Shown here: positions 17,632-23,597 of the stretch, one piece after another
Layout: every line of letters starts with the position of its first letter
Position numbering within the stretch: position 1 is the first letter of the stretch
DNA from: an uncultured Balneolaceae bacterium
GTDB taxonomy: Bacteria; Bacteroidota; Rhodothermia; Balneolales; Balneolaceae
DNA length: 35,149 nucleotides
Direction: 5' to 3'
Assembly: GCA_937982515.1 (NCBI GenBank)
Contig: CALJMB010000312.1
Span: 1 to 35,149 of the forward strand
Made by a program: the position numbers and the translations under genes
The notes under the pieces: model-generated
What the model was told of the DNA's origin: nothing
Database searches by the model: none
Seen by the model: the letters and a program-made list of their open reading frames with translations, nothing else

Positions 17632-17892
17632 CTAATCCACAGAAGCGTTAGCCTCTGAGGAAGACTGTACACTTTCTTTCTTTTTGTCGTTGTTGCCGAC
17701 GTTGCCGGTACCTTTGTTTTTATAATCCGTTACGTACCAGCCATCGCCTTTGTAGACTACCCCGCCACCTCCTGAGATGATGCGCGTTACTTTCTGTCCC
17801 GTATCAGGACACTTTGTCAAAGGCTTATCGTTAATGCTTTGCTGTATTTCAAAGATTGTTCCGTCTTCACGTTTATATTCGTATGTAGGCAT
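17632..17892 (-). CDS. FmdB-like small regulatory protein with degenerate zinc ribbon
   Basis: This 86-aa protein has the opening MPTYEYKREDGTIFE, which aligns with the FmdB zinc-ribbon family (usually MPTYEYRCxxCG). Here the first CxxC is replaced by KREDGT, and the second is reduced to a single Cys28 in KCPDTGQ, so a classical zinc site cannot form. A Gly-rich turn (SGGGGVVYKGDGWYVTDY), also typical of the family, is kept. The C-terminus is low-complexity and charged. The function of FmdB proteins is poorly known. It lies downstream of the aminotransferase and upstream of the GbsR-type gene. Confidence 0.75.
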   Translation of the reverse strand: MPTYEYKREDGTIFEIQQSINDKPLTKCPDTGQKVTRIISGGGGVVYKGDGWYVTDYKNKGTGNVGNNDKKKESVQSSSEANASVD

Positions 17893-18103
17893 GATATCAA
17901 CATCAACTGAGTATTACTGTTTATTCAGGCTTCTCCGATATGCAAAATATGGCAAACGGAGATTGCCGGTAAAAATTACATACCTGGAAATAATGTGCAA
18001 ATCAAGAGTGCCGACTCGCTCCTTGTCCAGGTTATGCCACAGAGCAAGTACAGTAGAATGCAAAGGAATACACATGTCCTGTTTTTCCCAATTCCCTGGT
18101 TTC

Positions 18104-19300
18104 CTATCCAACTAACTCTGCCAGCCCGGCTTTAAGCCGTTTCATGGCTTCCTGCAGATCATCCATGGACGATGCGTAGCTGAGGCGCATTCCGTTGGGT
18201 TCTCCAAACGCGTCGCCGGGTACGGCGGCTAGCCCGTGCTCTTCTATCAGGTACAGGCAGAGGTCGGTGCTGGTTTCAATCTTATGTCCGTTTTCGGTCT
18301 GTTTTCCCAGGTAAAATGAAATATCCGGAAAGACATAGAATGCGCCCGCGGGCCTGAAACATTTAAGTCCCTCGATTGAGGTAAGTTCATCTACAACATA
18401 ATCTCTCCGCTTTTTGAACTGGTCGCGCATCTGTTCAACGGCCGAAAGATTACCTCTGTAGGCCGCTTCGCCTGCTTTCTGTGAAATAGCCGATGGGGCC
18501 GAAGTCTCCTGGCTCTGTATCTTGGCAAAGGCATCGGCAAACGTCTTAGGAGCCGCCAGGTAGCCAAGTCTCCAGCCGGTCATGGCAAAACCTTTGGAGA
18601 AGCCATTGATGAGGATAGTCCGGTCATACAGATCCGGTGCAACCTGCAAGATCCCCACATGTTCGCCCTCAAACACGATGTATTCATAGATTTCATCGGA
18701 GATGATGGATACATCGGGATGTTTCCGGAGAACCCCTGCCAGCCCCTCAAGATCCTCACGGGTGTAGCAGGTACCGGTGGGATTGGAAGGTGAGCATAAA
18801 ACCAGCAGTTTGGTTTTGTCTGTTATAGCTTCTTCCAGTTGTTCCGGCGTCATTTTATAGTTGTTTTCAAAAGAGGTGCGCACGGTAACGGGGGTGCCTT
18901 CAGCCAGTTTTACCATCTCTGGATATGAAACCCAGTAAGGGGCCGGAATGATGGCCTCATCGCCCGGATCCAGGAGTGCAAGCATAGAAAAGCCCAGTGA
19001 CTGCTTGGCACCATTACTGGTTACAATTTGGCTCGGCTCATAGTCCAGACCGTTATCCCGTTTCAACTTTGCCGCAATAGCCTCGCGTAATTCGGGGGTA
19101 CCGGTATTCATAGTATAGCCGTGGAATCCGTCTTCAATAGCTTTGATGGCTGCTTCGCATACGTGAGGAGGAGTTGGGAAGTCAGGTTCTCCCGCACTGA
19201 GAGAGACGATGGATTTCCCCTGCCGGGCTAGTTCTTTGGCTTTGGCCGAAATTTTAAGGGTTGCTGAAGGAGCTAACGATCGGGCTCGTTGTGAAATCAT
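18104..19300 (-). CDS. Pyridoxal-phosphate aspartate-type aminotransferase
   Basis: This class I/II aminotransferase probably interconverts aspartate and 2-oxoglutarate with oxaloacetate and glutamate (subgroup I-gamma). It is 398 aa, the usual length. The PLP lysine is Lys236 in INGFSKGFAMTGWRLGY. Other cofactor contacts are Trp123 (APYWVSYPEM), Asn173 (SPSNPTG), Asp202 and Tyr205 (SDEIYEY). The substrate carboxylate arginine is in GMRLSYASS near residue 373. Related enzymes can act on prephenate, so arogenate or prephenate use is possible. It heads the minus-strand group leading to the FmdB-like gene, after a gap of about 210 bp. Confidence 0.94.
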   Translation of the reverse strand: MISQRARSLAPSATLKISAKAKELARQGKSIVSLSAGEPDFPTPPHVCEAAIKAIEDGFHGYTMNTGTPELREAIAAKLKRDNGLDYEPSQIVTSNGAKQSLGFSMLALLDPGDEAIIPAPYWVSYPEMVKLAEGTPVTVRTSFENNYKMTPEQLEEAITDKTKLLVLCSPSNPTGTCYTREDLEGLAGVLRKHPDVSIISDEIYEYIVFEGEHVGILQVAPDLYDRTILINGFSKGFAMTGWRLGYLAAPKTFADAFAKIQSQETSAPSAISQKAGEAAYRGNLSAVEQMRDQFKKRRDYVVDELTSIEGLKCFRPAGAFYVFPDISFYLGKQTENGHKIETSTDLCLYLIEEHGLAAVPGDAFGEPNGMRLSYASSMDDLQEAMKRLKAGLAELVG

Positions 19301-19453
19301 AAAATCGTTGAATTAAAGTTGATGTCTGTACACCTGATGATCGGGAAAATGGAAAATAGCCAAAAGCAGTGAGGTTTTCTAACATATTTAACGGTTTTAT
19401 CGTTGGAGGAGAGTACTCCGAATATACCCGTTACATCTCGCATCCATTCAATA

Positions 19454-19485
19454 AAAAAGGCGAACCCGATAAGGTTCGCCTTTTA
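19454..19485 (-). terminator. Rho-independent terminator after the OmpA lipoprotein gene
   Basis: AAAAGGCGAACC (19455-19466) pairs perfectly with GGTTCGCCTTTT (19473-19484), leaving a 6-nt loop. On the minus strand the stem is followed by a run of Ts, 22 bp past the lipoprotein stop codon at 19508. The A/T-rich flanks could make it act in both directions. Confidence 0.9.
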
Positions 19486-19507
19486 ATATCTTGGTGGCTA
19501 ATGACGC

Positions 19508-20404
19508 CTAGTTATTCATCGGCTGATACTTGTAAGGGCTGACCGGAATAGATTCGGCGCGCCGGTTCTTACGGCAGCCTTGCTCAGGTGTCTGATCCAT
19601 GCAGGGAACCGGAGCTTTACCCAGGCCGCGTGCCTCGATACGGTCTTGAGAAATACCGTTTTTGATATAGAAGTCGGTTACGGAAGCCGCACGACGTTTA
19701 CTCAGTCGCAAGTTATATTGGTCGCCGCCAACATGGTCGGTGTAGGCGTCGATACGTACCTGGAACTTGGGAGCATCCATCAACAGCTGGACATTCTCCT
19801 CAAGGATGCGGGCTGCTTCGGCATCAATATTAGACCGGTCAAAGGCGAAATTAACCGTTCCCAGATCGCCTTCTCTCAGATAGGCCGGATCTGAAGGATC
19901 GTTAGGATCGGTACCCATTTCAATCTCCTGTCCATCCGTGAAGCCATCGCCGTCCGTATCGGGATTATTGGGATCGGTATTGTGTACATGCACTTCGTCA
20001 TAGTCGTTGAGACCATCACCGTCAGTATCAGCTTCCAGTGGGTTGGTGCGATATTCATTTATCTCTTCCCCGTCGGTTAGCCCATCGCCATCAGTATCCG
20101 GATTCAATGGATCGGTGCCGTGTACGTTTACTTCATCCCCGTCGGTTAGTCCGTCGCCATCAGTATCCGGATTCAACGGATCGGTACCGTATACGTTCAC
20201 TTCATCCCCGTCGGTTAGTCCGTCACCGTCGGTGTCCGGATTATTGGGATCTGTACCAAGGTCCGCTTCCTGAGCATCTGTTAAGCCATCGCCATCGGTG
20301 TCTACCGGTTGTTGGGTGGCTGGTTCACTGGAACCACAACCCTGCAACGCGACACCTCCGAAAAGCAAGAATGATACGAGTAAAAGATTAAGAGATCTTT
20401 TCAT
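19508..20404 (-). CDS. OmpA-family lipoprotein with thrombospondin type 3 calcium repeats
   Basis: This is an outer-membrane lipoprotein that should bind peptidoglycan. The signal peptide ends in a lipobox (LQGC) with acylated Cys23. Residues 35-171 hold six DTDGDGLTD-type repeats of about 23 residues, a pattern known to bind calcium in TSP3 domains. The OmpA/Pal-like domain (about 182-285) has FAFDRSNID, YTDHVGGDQYN, LRLSKRRAASV and GLGKAPVP. Cys268 and Cys277 may form a disulfide. No beta-barrel is present, so it is more Pal-like than OmpA-like. The strong GAGGAG before ATG 20404 and its own terminator suggest an abundant monocistronic product. Confidence 0.93.
   Translation of the reverse strand: MKRSLNLLLVSFLLFGGVALQGCGSSEPATQQPVDTDGDGLTDAQEADLGTDPNNPDTDGDGLTDGDEVNVYGTDPLNPDTDGDGLTDGDEVNVHGTDPLNPDTDGDGLTDGEEINEYRTNPLEADTDGDGLNDYDEVHVHNTDPNNPDTDGDGFTDGQEIEMGTDPNDPSDPAYLREGDLGTVNFAFDRSNIDAEAARILEENVQLLMDAPKFQVRIDAYTDHVGGDQYNLRLSKRRAASVTDFYIKNGISQDRIEARGLGKAPVPCMDQTPEQGCRKNRRAESIPVSPYKYQPMNN
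19892..20302 (-). repeat. Tandem 69-bp repeats encoding the TSP3 region
   Basis: Within the OmpA lipoprotein gene, six repeat units of about 69 bp (23 residues) encode the calcium-binding motifs. The middle units (about 20060-20240) are nearly identical at the DNA level, so copy number could vary by recombination or slippage. Confidence 0.85.
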
Positions 20405-20529
20405 ATGATATTACTCCTCTAATAAGGTTTGTGTTTTATGCAATGATTTTTTTTTAAAATCTTTATTGCCCTGCTGTTTTGATTTTATGAATCGCTAAAA
20501 TAACGATACTCTTTTATTCTAACAAAAAG

Positions 20530-20560
20530 TTAGCATTAATTTTAAAAACCCTTATATTTA
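20530..20560 (+). promoter_or_regulatory. Putative tRNA-Ala promoter
   Basis: TTAG (20530-20533), a 19-bp spacer and TATATTTA (20553-20560) lie just before the tRNA. This differs by one base from TAnnTTTG at the -7 box and has a weak -33 box. Its end is 11 bp before the mature 5' end. Confidence 0.45.
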
Positions 20561-20571
20561 GGCTCTTCAAT

Positions 20572-20645
20572 GGGGCTATAGCTCAGCTGGCTAGAGCGTC
20601 GCGCTGGCAGCGCGAAGGTCCGGGGTTCGAATCCCCGTAGCTCCA
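20572..20645 (+). tRNA. tRNA-Ala (anticodon GGC)
   Basis: A complete 74-nt cloverleaf is visible. The acceptor stem GGGGCTA pairs with TAGCTCC (one G-T), the D arm is GCTC/GAGC, and the anticodon stem TCGCG/CGCGA encloses loop CTGGCAG, giving anticodon GGC (20606-20608) for codon GCC. The T arm is CGGGG-TTCGAAT-CCCCG, and the discriminator base is A. The CCA end is not encoded and must be added after transcription. Confidence 0.97.
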
Positions 20646-21006
20646 CATTAAATAATGTATGGGTTTTAATTTGAGGGACAGGATGTACCCGAAAATCTAT
20701 GGATCCCTACAATGCCACATGTTACAATAATTTGATGTCATTTTCACATGCCTCTGTGACATACATCAATTTATTTGTTTAGTTCCTATCTCCTTCTGTA
20801 AAAATATTTAAAACATCATTCACTCTGTTTGACCCTCCCGGACTATTCCCATGGTTATTCTCAACTTAACGGGCTGTTGGCTCTTTGTAGATTGGGTTTT
20901 GTGAGTCTGTTTTTTGGATCCGTAAAGAAAGAAATGCGCGTTCGAACGAAATAACCGACGATTCTGTTTGCTATTACAAGGATGTAACCCGTATATTTGG
21001 CGCTTC
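20646..21006. other. 361-bp gap between tRNA-Ala and SRP RNA
   Basis: No open frame here looks like a gene. The right end contains the SRP RNA promoter. No T-tailed hairpin is evident after the tRNA, so read-through into the SRP RNA cannot be excluded. Nothing else is identified. Confidence 0.5.
20967..20999 (+). promoter_or_regulatory. SRP RNA promoter
   Basis: TTTG at 20967-20970, a 21-bp spacer and TATATTTG at 20992-20999 match the Bacteroidota-type promoter (TTTG-N19-23-TAnnTTTG) exactly. The end of the -7 box is 7 bp before the predicted 5' end of the SRP RNA at 21007. Confidence 0.8.
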
Positions 21007-21107
21007 GAGGGTAGGCCCTGCGCAGCCAGCTCCCTCTGAACTCCGTCAGGACCGGAAGGTAGCAGCGGTAGGAGGTCGTAGCGGCGTGATGTAGGTTGCT
21101 TACCCTC
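21007..21107 (+). ncRNA. ffs: Signal recognition particle 4.5S RNA (small bacterial type)
   Basis: This RNA scaffolds Ffh for co-translational targeting of membrane and secreted proteins. The hallmark apical hairpin is present, with GTCAGGACCGGAAGGTAGCAGC-like sequence (about 21045-21066) including a GGAA tetraloop and the asymmetric internal loop bound by Ffh. The ends GAGGGTA (21007) and TACCCTC (21107) pair as the closing stem. At about 101 nt it is the short form without an Alu domain. It has its own promoter and a terminator 49 nt downstream. Confidence 0.93.
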
Positions 21108-21155
21108 TCTTTATTTGATCTACAGGTTAAGCTGATTTACTGATTGCACAGATGG

Positions 21156-21181
21156 AAGCAGCCTTGGGGCTGCTTTTTTTA
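21156..21181 (+). terminator. Rho-independent terminator after SRP RNA
   Basis: AAGCAGCC (21156-21163), loop TTGG and GGCTGCTT (21168-21175) form a perfect 8-bp stem, followed directly by seven or more Ts. It lies about 50 bp after the SRP RNA 3' end. Confidence 0.9.
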
Positions 21182-21272
21182 TGCGTTTATGATAAATTTG
21201 TAGTCCATACGTATTTAGTGGTTGGGATCTTTTGAGAGAGTGTTTCCATGCCTGCGCTATTTCCAATAATTA

Positions 21273-21293
21273 ATTTGTAACGCAGTTACAAAT
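21273..21293. repeat. 9-bp palindrome near the ypdA 3' end
   Basis: ATTTGTAAC, loop GCA, GTTACAAAT is a perfect 9-bp inverted repeat 20 bp past the ypdA stop. It has no T-tail on the minus strand. It resembles ATTTGTAA-type REP palindromes found between genes of Bacteroidota-like genomes. Confidence 0.6.
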
Positions 21294-21312
21294 CTCCGCG
21301 TAATCAGGTCCA

Positions 21313-22269
21313 TCAGCTCAATCTGCGATCGATGTCGTTGGCTATGTGTTGAGCGTGGATACGGGTATTTTCTATAAAGAGTTTGCTGGTATCCATCCCG
21401 CCGCACACAACTCCCGCCACATAGATGCCTTTTCTGTTGGTTTCCAGAGTCTTTTCATTATATATCGGCATTCTGTTTTCATCTTCGGTGAGGTCGATGT
21501 TGAACTGTTTCATCAGCTCGAAGTTGGGCTGATAGCCCGTCATGGCAAGGACAAAATCATTCGGGATGATTTTTCTGCCTCCCGGCGTATCAATAATAAC
21601 CTCTTCGGGTTTGATCTCCACTACTTCGCTGTTAAAATAAGCCGTGATTTCTTCATTTTTTATGCGATTCTCAATATCCGGTTTTACCCAGTATTTTACC
21701 GTTTCCTTAATGGCTGAATCCCGAACAACCAGTGTTACATTGGCTTTGGCCCGATAGGTTTCCAGTGCGGCGTCAACGGCAGAGTTGCCTGCTCCGATAA
21801 CCACAACGTTCTGCCAGGCGTAGGGATGGGCTTCGTCATAGTAATGGCGTACTTTCGGCAGCTCCTCACCGGGAACATTTATTTTTTTAGCGATATCGTA
21901 AAAGCCCGTTGCTACAACTACTTTGGAAGCCGCATAACGTGCCTTATTCGTTATCACAGTAAAATCTCCATCTGCCCCGGTTATATTTTGCACCTCTTCG
22001 TAGAGATGAATATCAATAGCGTAACTTTCTGCCGACCGCCGGTAATATTCCATCGCTTCACGCCGCGTGGGTTTGGGCCCGTGGGAGATGAATGGCACGC
22101 CGCCAATCTCCAGCTTATCGGAGGTGGAAAAAAAGGTCATATCTTTAGGATAGTTGTAAATGCTGTTTACTAAAGATCCCCGTTCGATAACTTTAACCGG
22201 AATGTCTTTTTGCTTCAGGGCAATGGCGGTTGCAAGTCCGATAGGTCCGGCACCAACGATAATAACCAT
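21313..22269 (-). CDS. ypdA: YpdA-family bacillithiol disulfide reductase
   Basis: This is a FAD/NADPH-dependent flavoprotein of the YpdA family, whose characterised members reduce bacillithiol disulfide. The FAD-binding glycine motif GAGPIGLA is at residues 6-13. The family-typical stretch YNYPKDMTFFSTSDKLEIGG follows near 38-57. The NADPH motif GAGNSAVDAA is at about 159-168, and the C-terminal GIYVAGVVCGGMDTSKLFIEN block is present. There is no CxxC redox pair, as expected for the family. At 318 aa it is complete. It is monocistronic, facing a repeat-rich gap. It implies bacillithiol chemistry in this organism (inference). Confidence 0.92.
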   Translation of the reverse strand: MVIIVGAGPIGLATAIALKQKDIPVKVIERGSLVNSIYNYPKDMTFFSTSDKLEIGGVPFISHGPKPTRREAMEYYRRSAESYAIDIHLYEEVQNITGADGDFTVITNKARYAASKVVVATGFYDIAKKINVPGEELPKVRHYYDEAHPYAWQNVVVIGAGNSAVDAALETYRAKANVTLVVRDSAIKETVKYWVKPDIENRIKNEEITAYFNSEVVEIKPEEVIIDTPGGRKIIPNDFVLAMTGYQPNFELMKQFNIDLTEDENRMPIYNEKTLETNRKGIYVAGVVCGGMDTSKLFIENTRIHAQHIANDIDRRLS

Positions 22270-22357
22270 AAAAAGAGATGTTCTGCTATTTGAAGTTAAA
22301 AATGTAATGTTCAGTTACTGTTCACATCGGTTGAACAACGGTTGACTAAAATCAGTT

Positions 22358-22365
22358 CAAAGATA
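22358..22365 (-). promoter_or_regulatory. Putative -7 box of the ypdA promoter
   Basis: On the minus strand TATCTTTG matches TAnnTTTG perfectly and lies about 90 bp before the ypdA start. A matching -33 box at the normal spacing is not obvious. Confidence 0.35.
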
Positions 22366-22447
22366 AGCATTTAAGAACAAACAAGAGATTGCTGCATCTG
22401 GCAGGGTTGTTTCCGGGAGAGTTGAGAATTTAAAATTCAACCCTTAA

Positions 22448-22619
22448 TTCCCTAAAGGGAACTCTGGGCTGGATGCCATAAGTTTATACCGCAATATGTT
22501 CAGTGGCTTGGCATGATAACCGGGGATGACACAAGCGGACGCTTGCGCCATTAGATTGAGTGCTTTTGGGGATAGTACCCGGAACCAGATGTAGCACATC
22601 TTTAAGGTGTACTACACCT
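22448..22619. repeat. Cluster of short REP-like palindromes
   Basis: Four perfect small hairpins occur here: TTCCCT-AA-AGGGAA (22448-22461), CAAGCG-GA-CGCTTG (22532-22545), AGATGT-AGC-ACATCT (22587-22601) and AGGTGT-ACT-ACACCT (22605-22619). The last two are adjacent, with the same stem and loop sizes, like a REP doublet. No REP-associated transposase gene is in the window. Confidence 0.7.
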
Positions 22620-22747
22620 GAAGGTACTCATATTTATGAAACCGGCATTTGCCCAAAGTCCCCTTCAGGGCCTGTCCAACCAACGGCGGTGGATGTAGGG
22701 GGCGGCAAAGGGTAAAAAAACCCAGCTTCTAGCGCACCGGGTACAAC

Positions 22748-22798
22748 GTATTAGAGCATGTGGATATTCCCGGGCTGAATATCCACACGCCCTAATAC
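22748..22798. repeat. 51-bp inverted repeat with MITE-like ends
   Basis: Two 22-bp arms, starting GTATTAG and including TGTGGATATTC, pair at 20 of 22 positions around the 7-bp centre CCGGGCT. Each arm resembles the ends of the element at 34484-34678 (TTAGGGCGTGT.GA.AT). It could be a minimal palindromic element or the remnant of an excised one. Confidence 0.8.
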
Positions 22799-22890
22799 TT
22801 TTCATAAAACATGATTATTTTGAAATCACAGAAGTTGTGCGTGTTTTATTATCTTCCGGTAAATAAAGAACCGTTAAACAAAACCAGGTG

Positions 22891-23451
22891 ATGACCAATA
22901 GATTTAATGACACCCCGCCTATTACAACAGATTCCGATAAAAAAACGGTAGCCGCTACGCGTGTGCGCATGAATGAACTGGTAATGCCTAACGACACGAA
23001 CCCACTTGGCAATTTAATGGGTGGCAGGCTGCTTCAATGGATGGACATCTGCTCGGCTATTTCAGCACAGCGGCATTGCAATCGCAACGTAGTAACTATT
23101 TCTGTGGATAATGTGGAATTTAAAAGCGCTATCAGGCTGGGAGAGGTGGTGGTTATCGAAGCCGAAGTGACGCGGGCATTTACGTCGTCTATGGAGGTGG
23201 CTATGGAGGCCTGGGCAGAGAACCTGCGAACGGGAGAGCGCCGGCTTTGTACAACATCTTTTTATACGTTTGTTTCTGTAGATGCCGATGGGCGACCTGT
23301 ACCTGTTCCCCAAATTATCCCGGAAACAGATTTTGAAAAGGAGCGGTATGAACATGCCAAAGACCGGCGGGAAATGCGACTGAAAATCTCCCGCCAAAAT
23401 GAAGAGGCTCAGAAAAGGCACGGAACGCGACGACGTGAGGCTGGAAGTTAG
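22891..23451 (+). CDS. Acyl-CoA thioesterase (hotdog fold)
   Basis: This cytoplasmic enzyme hydrolyses acyl-CoA thioesters. The hotdog domain (about residues 20-140) contains the family motif NPLGNLMGGRLLQWMD, with the catalytic aspartate at its end, followed by VTISVDNVEFKSAIRLGEVV and CTTSFYTFV. The C-terminal tail of about 45 residues is charged and probably helical. ATG at 22891 (186 aa) is preferred; a GTG directly before it (22888) would add one residue. The last codons and stop lie inside a duplicated GAGGCTGGAAGTT repeat, suggesting that the native C-terminus was altered. The substrate chain length is unknown. Confidence 0.92.
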   Translation: MTNRFNDTPPITTDSDKKTVAATRVRMNELVMPNDTNPLGNLMGGRLLQWMDICSAISAQRHCNRNVVTISVDNVEFKSAIRLGEVVVIEAEVTRAFTSSMEVAMEAWAENLRTGERRLCTTSFYTFVSVDADGRPVPVPQIIPETDFEKERYEHAKDRREMRLKISRQNEEAQKRHGTRRREAGS

Positions 23452-23463
23452 AGGCTGGAAGTT
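23437..23463. repeat. 13-bp direct repeat over the thioesterase stop
   Basis: GAGGCTGGAAGTT occurs at 23437-23449 and again at 23451-23463. The TAG stop lies at 23449-23451, at the junction of the two copies. This is a short intergenic-type repeat reaching into the gene end. Confidence 0.8.
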
Positions 23464-23597
23464 GGAGGAGATGGTTTTAAATCTTCCCATACCAAAGGGG
23501 ATTAAGGGGTTGTCTTTATCACATCTCTGCACGTTATCTCAGCTTTAAAGGAGTTGGGCGAACTGCCCGGCCTACGATATCATCCATCAACCGGCCT

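Larger units (their letters stand above)
22270..22890. other. Repeat-rich gap between ypdA and the thioesterase gene
   Basis: This 621-bp space holds no gene. It contains a candidate ypdA promoter near 22358, at least four short perfect palindromes between 22448 and 22619, and a 51-bp inverted repeat at 22748-22798. The density of hairpins suggests that mobile REP-like or MITE-like sequences have accumulated here. Confidence 0.7.

Noticed and set aside
17914..18111. 65-aa open frame after the aminotransferase
   Set aside because: It overlaps the end of the aminotransferase gene and shows no domain or plausible start.
19892..20302. Non-coding tandem array or CRISPR
   Set aside because: The repeats are in frame and encode calcium-binding motifs within a complete lipoprotein gene.
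20007..20391. Plus-strand open frames of 88 and 117 aa opposite the OmpA lipoprotein
   Set aside because: They are shadow frames created by the repeated codons of the real gene on the other strand.
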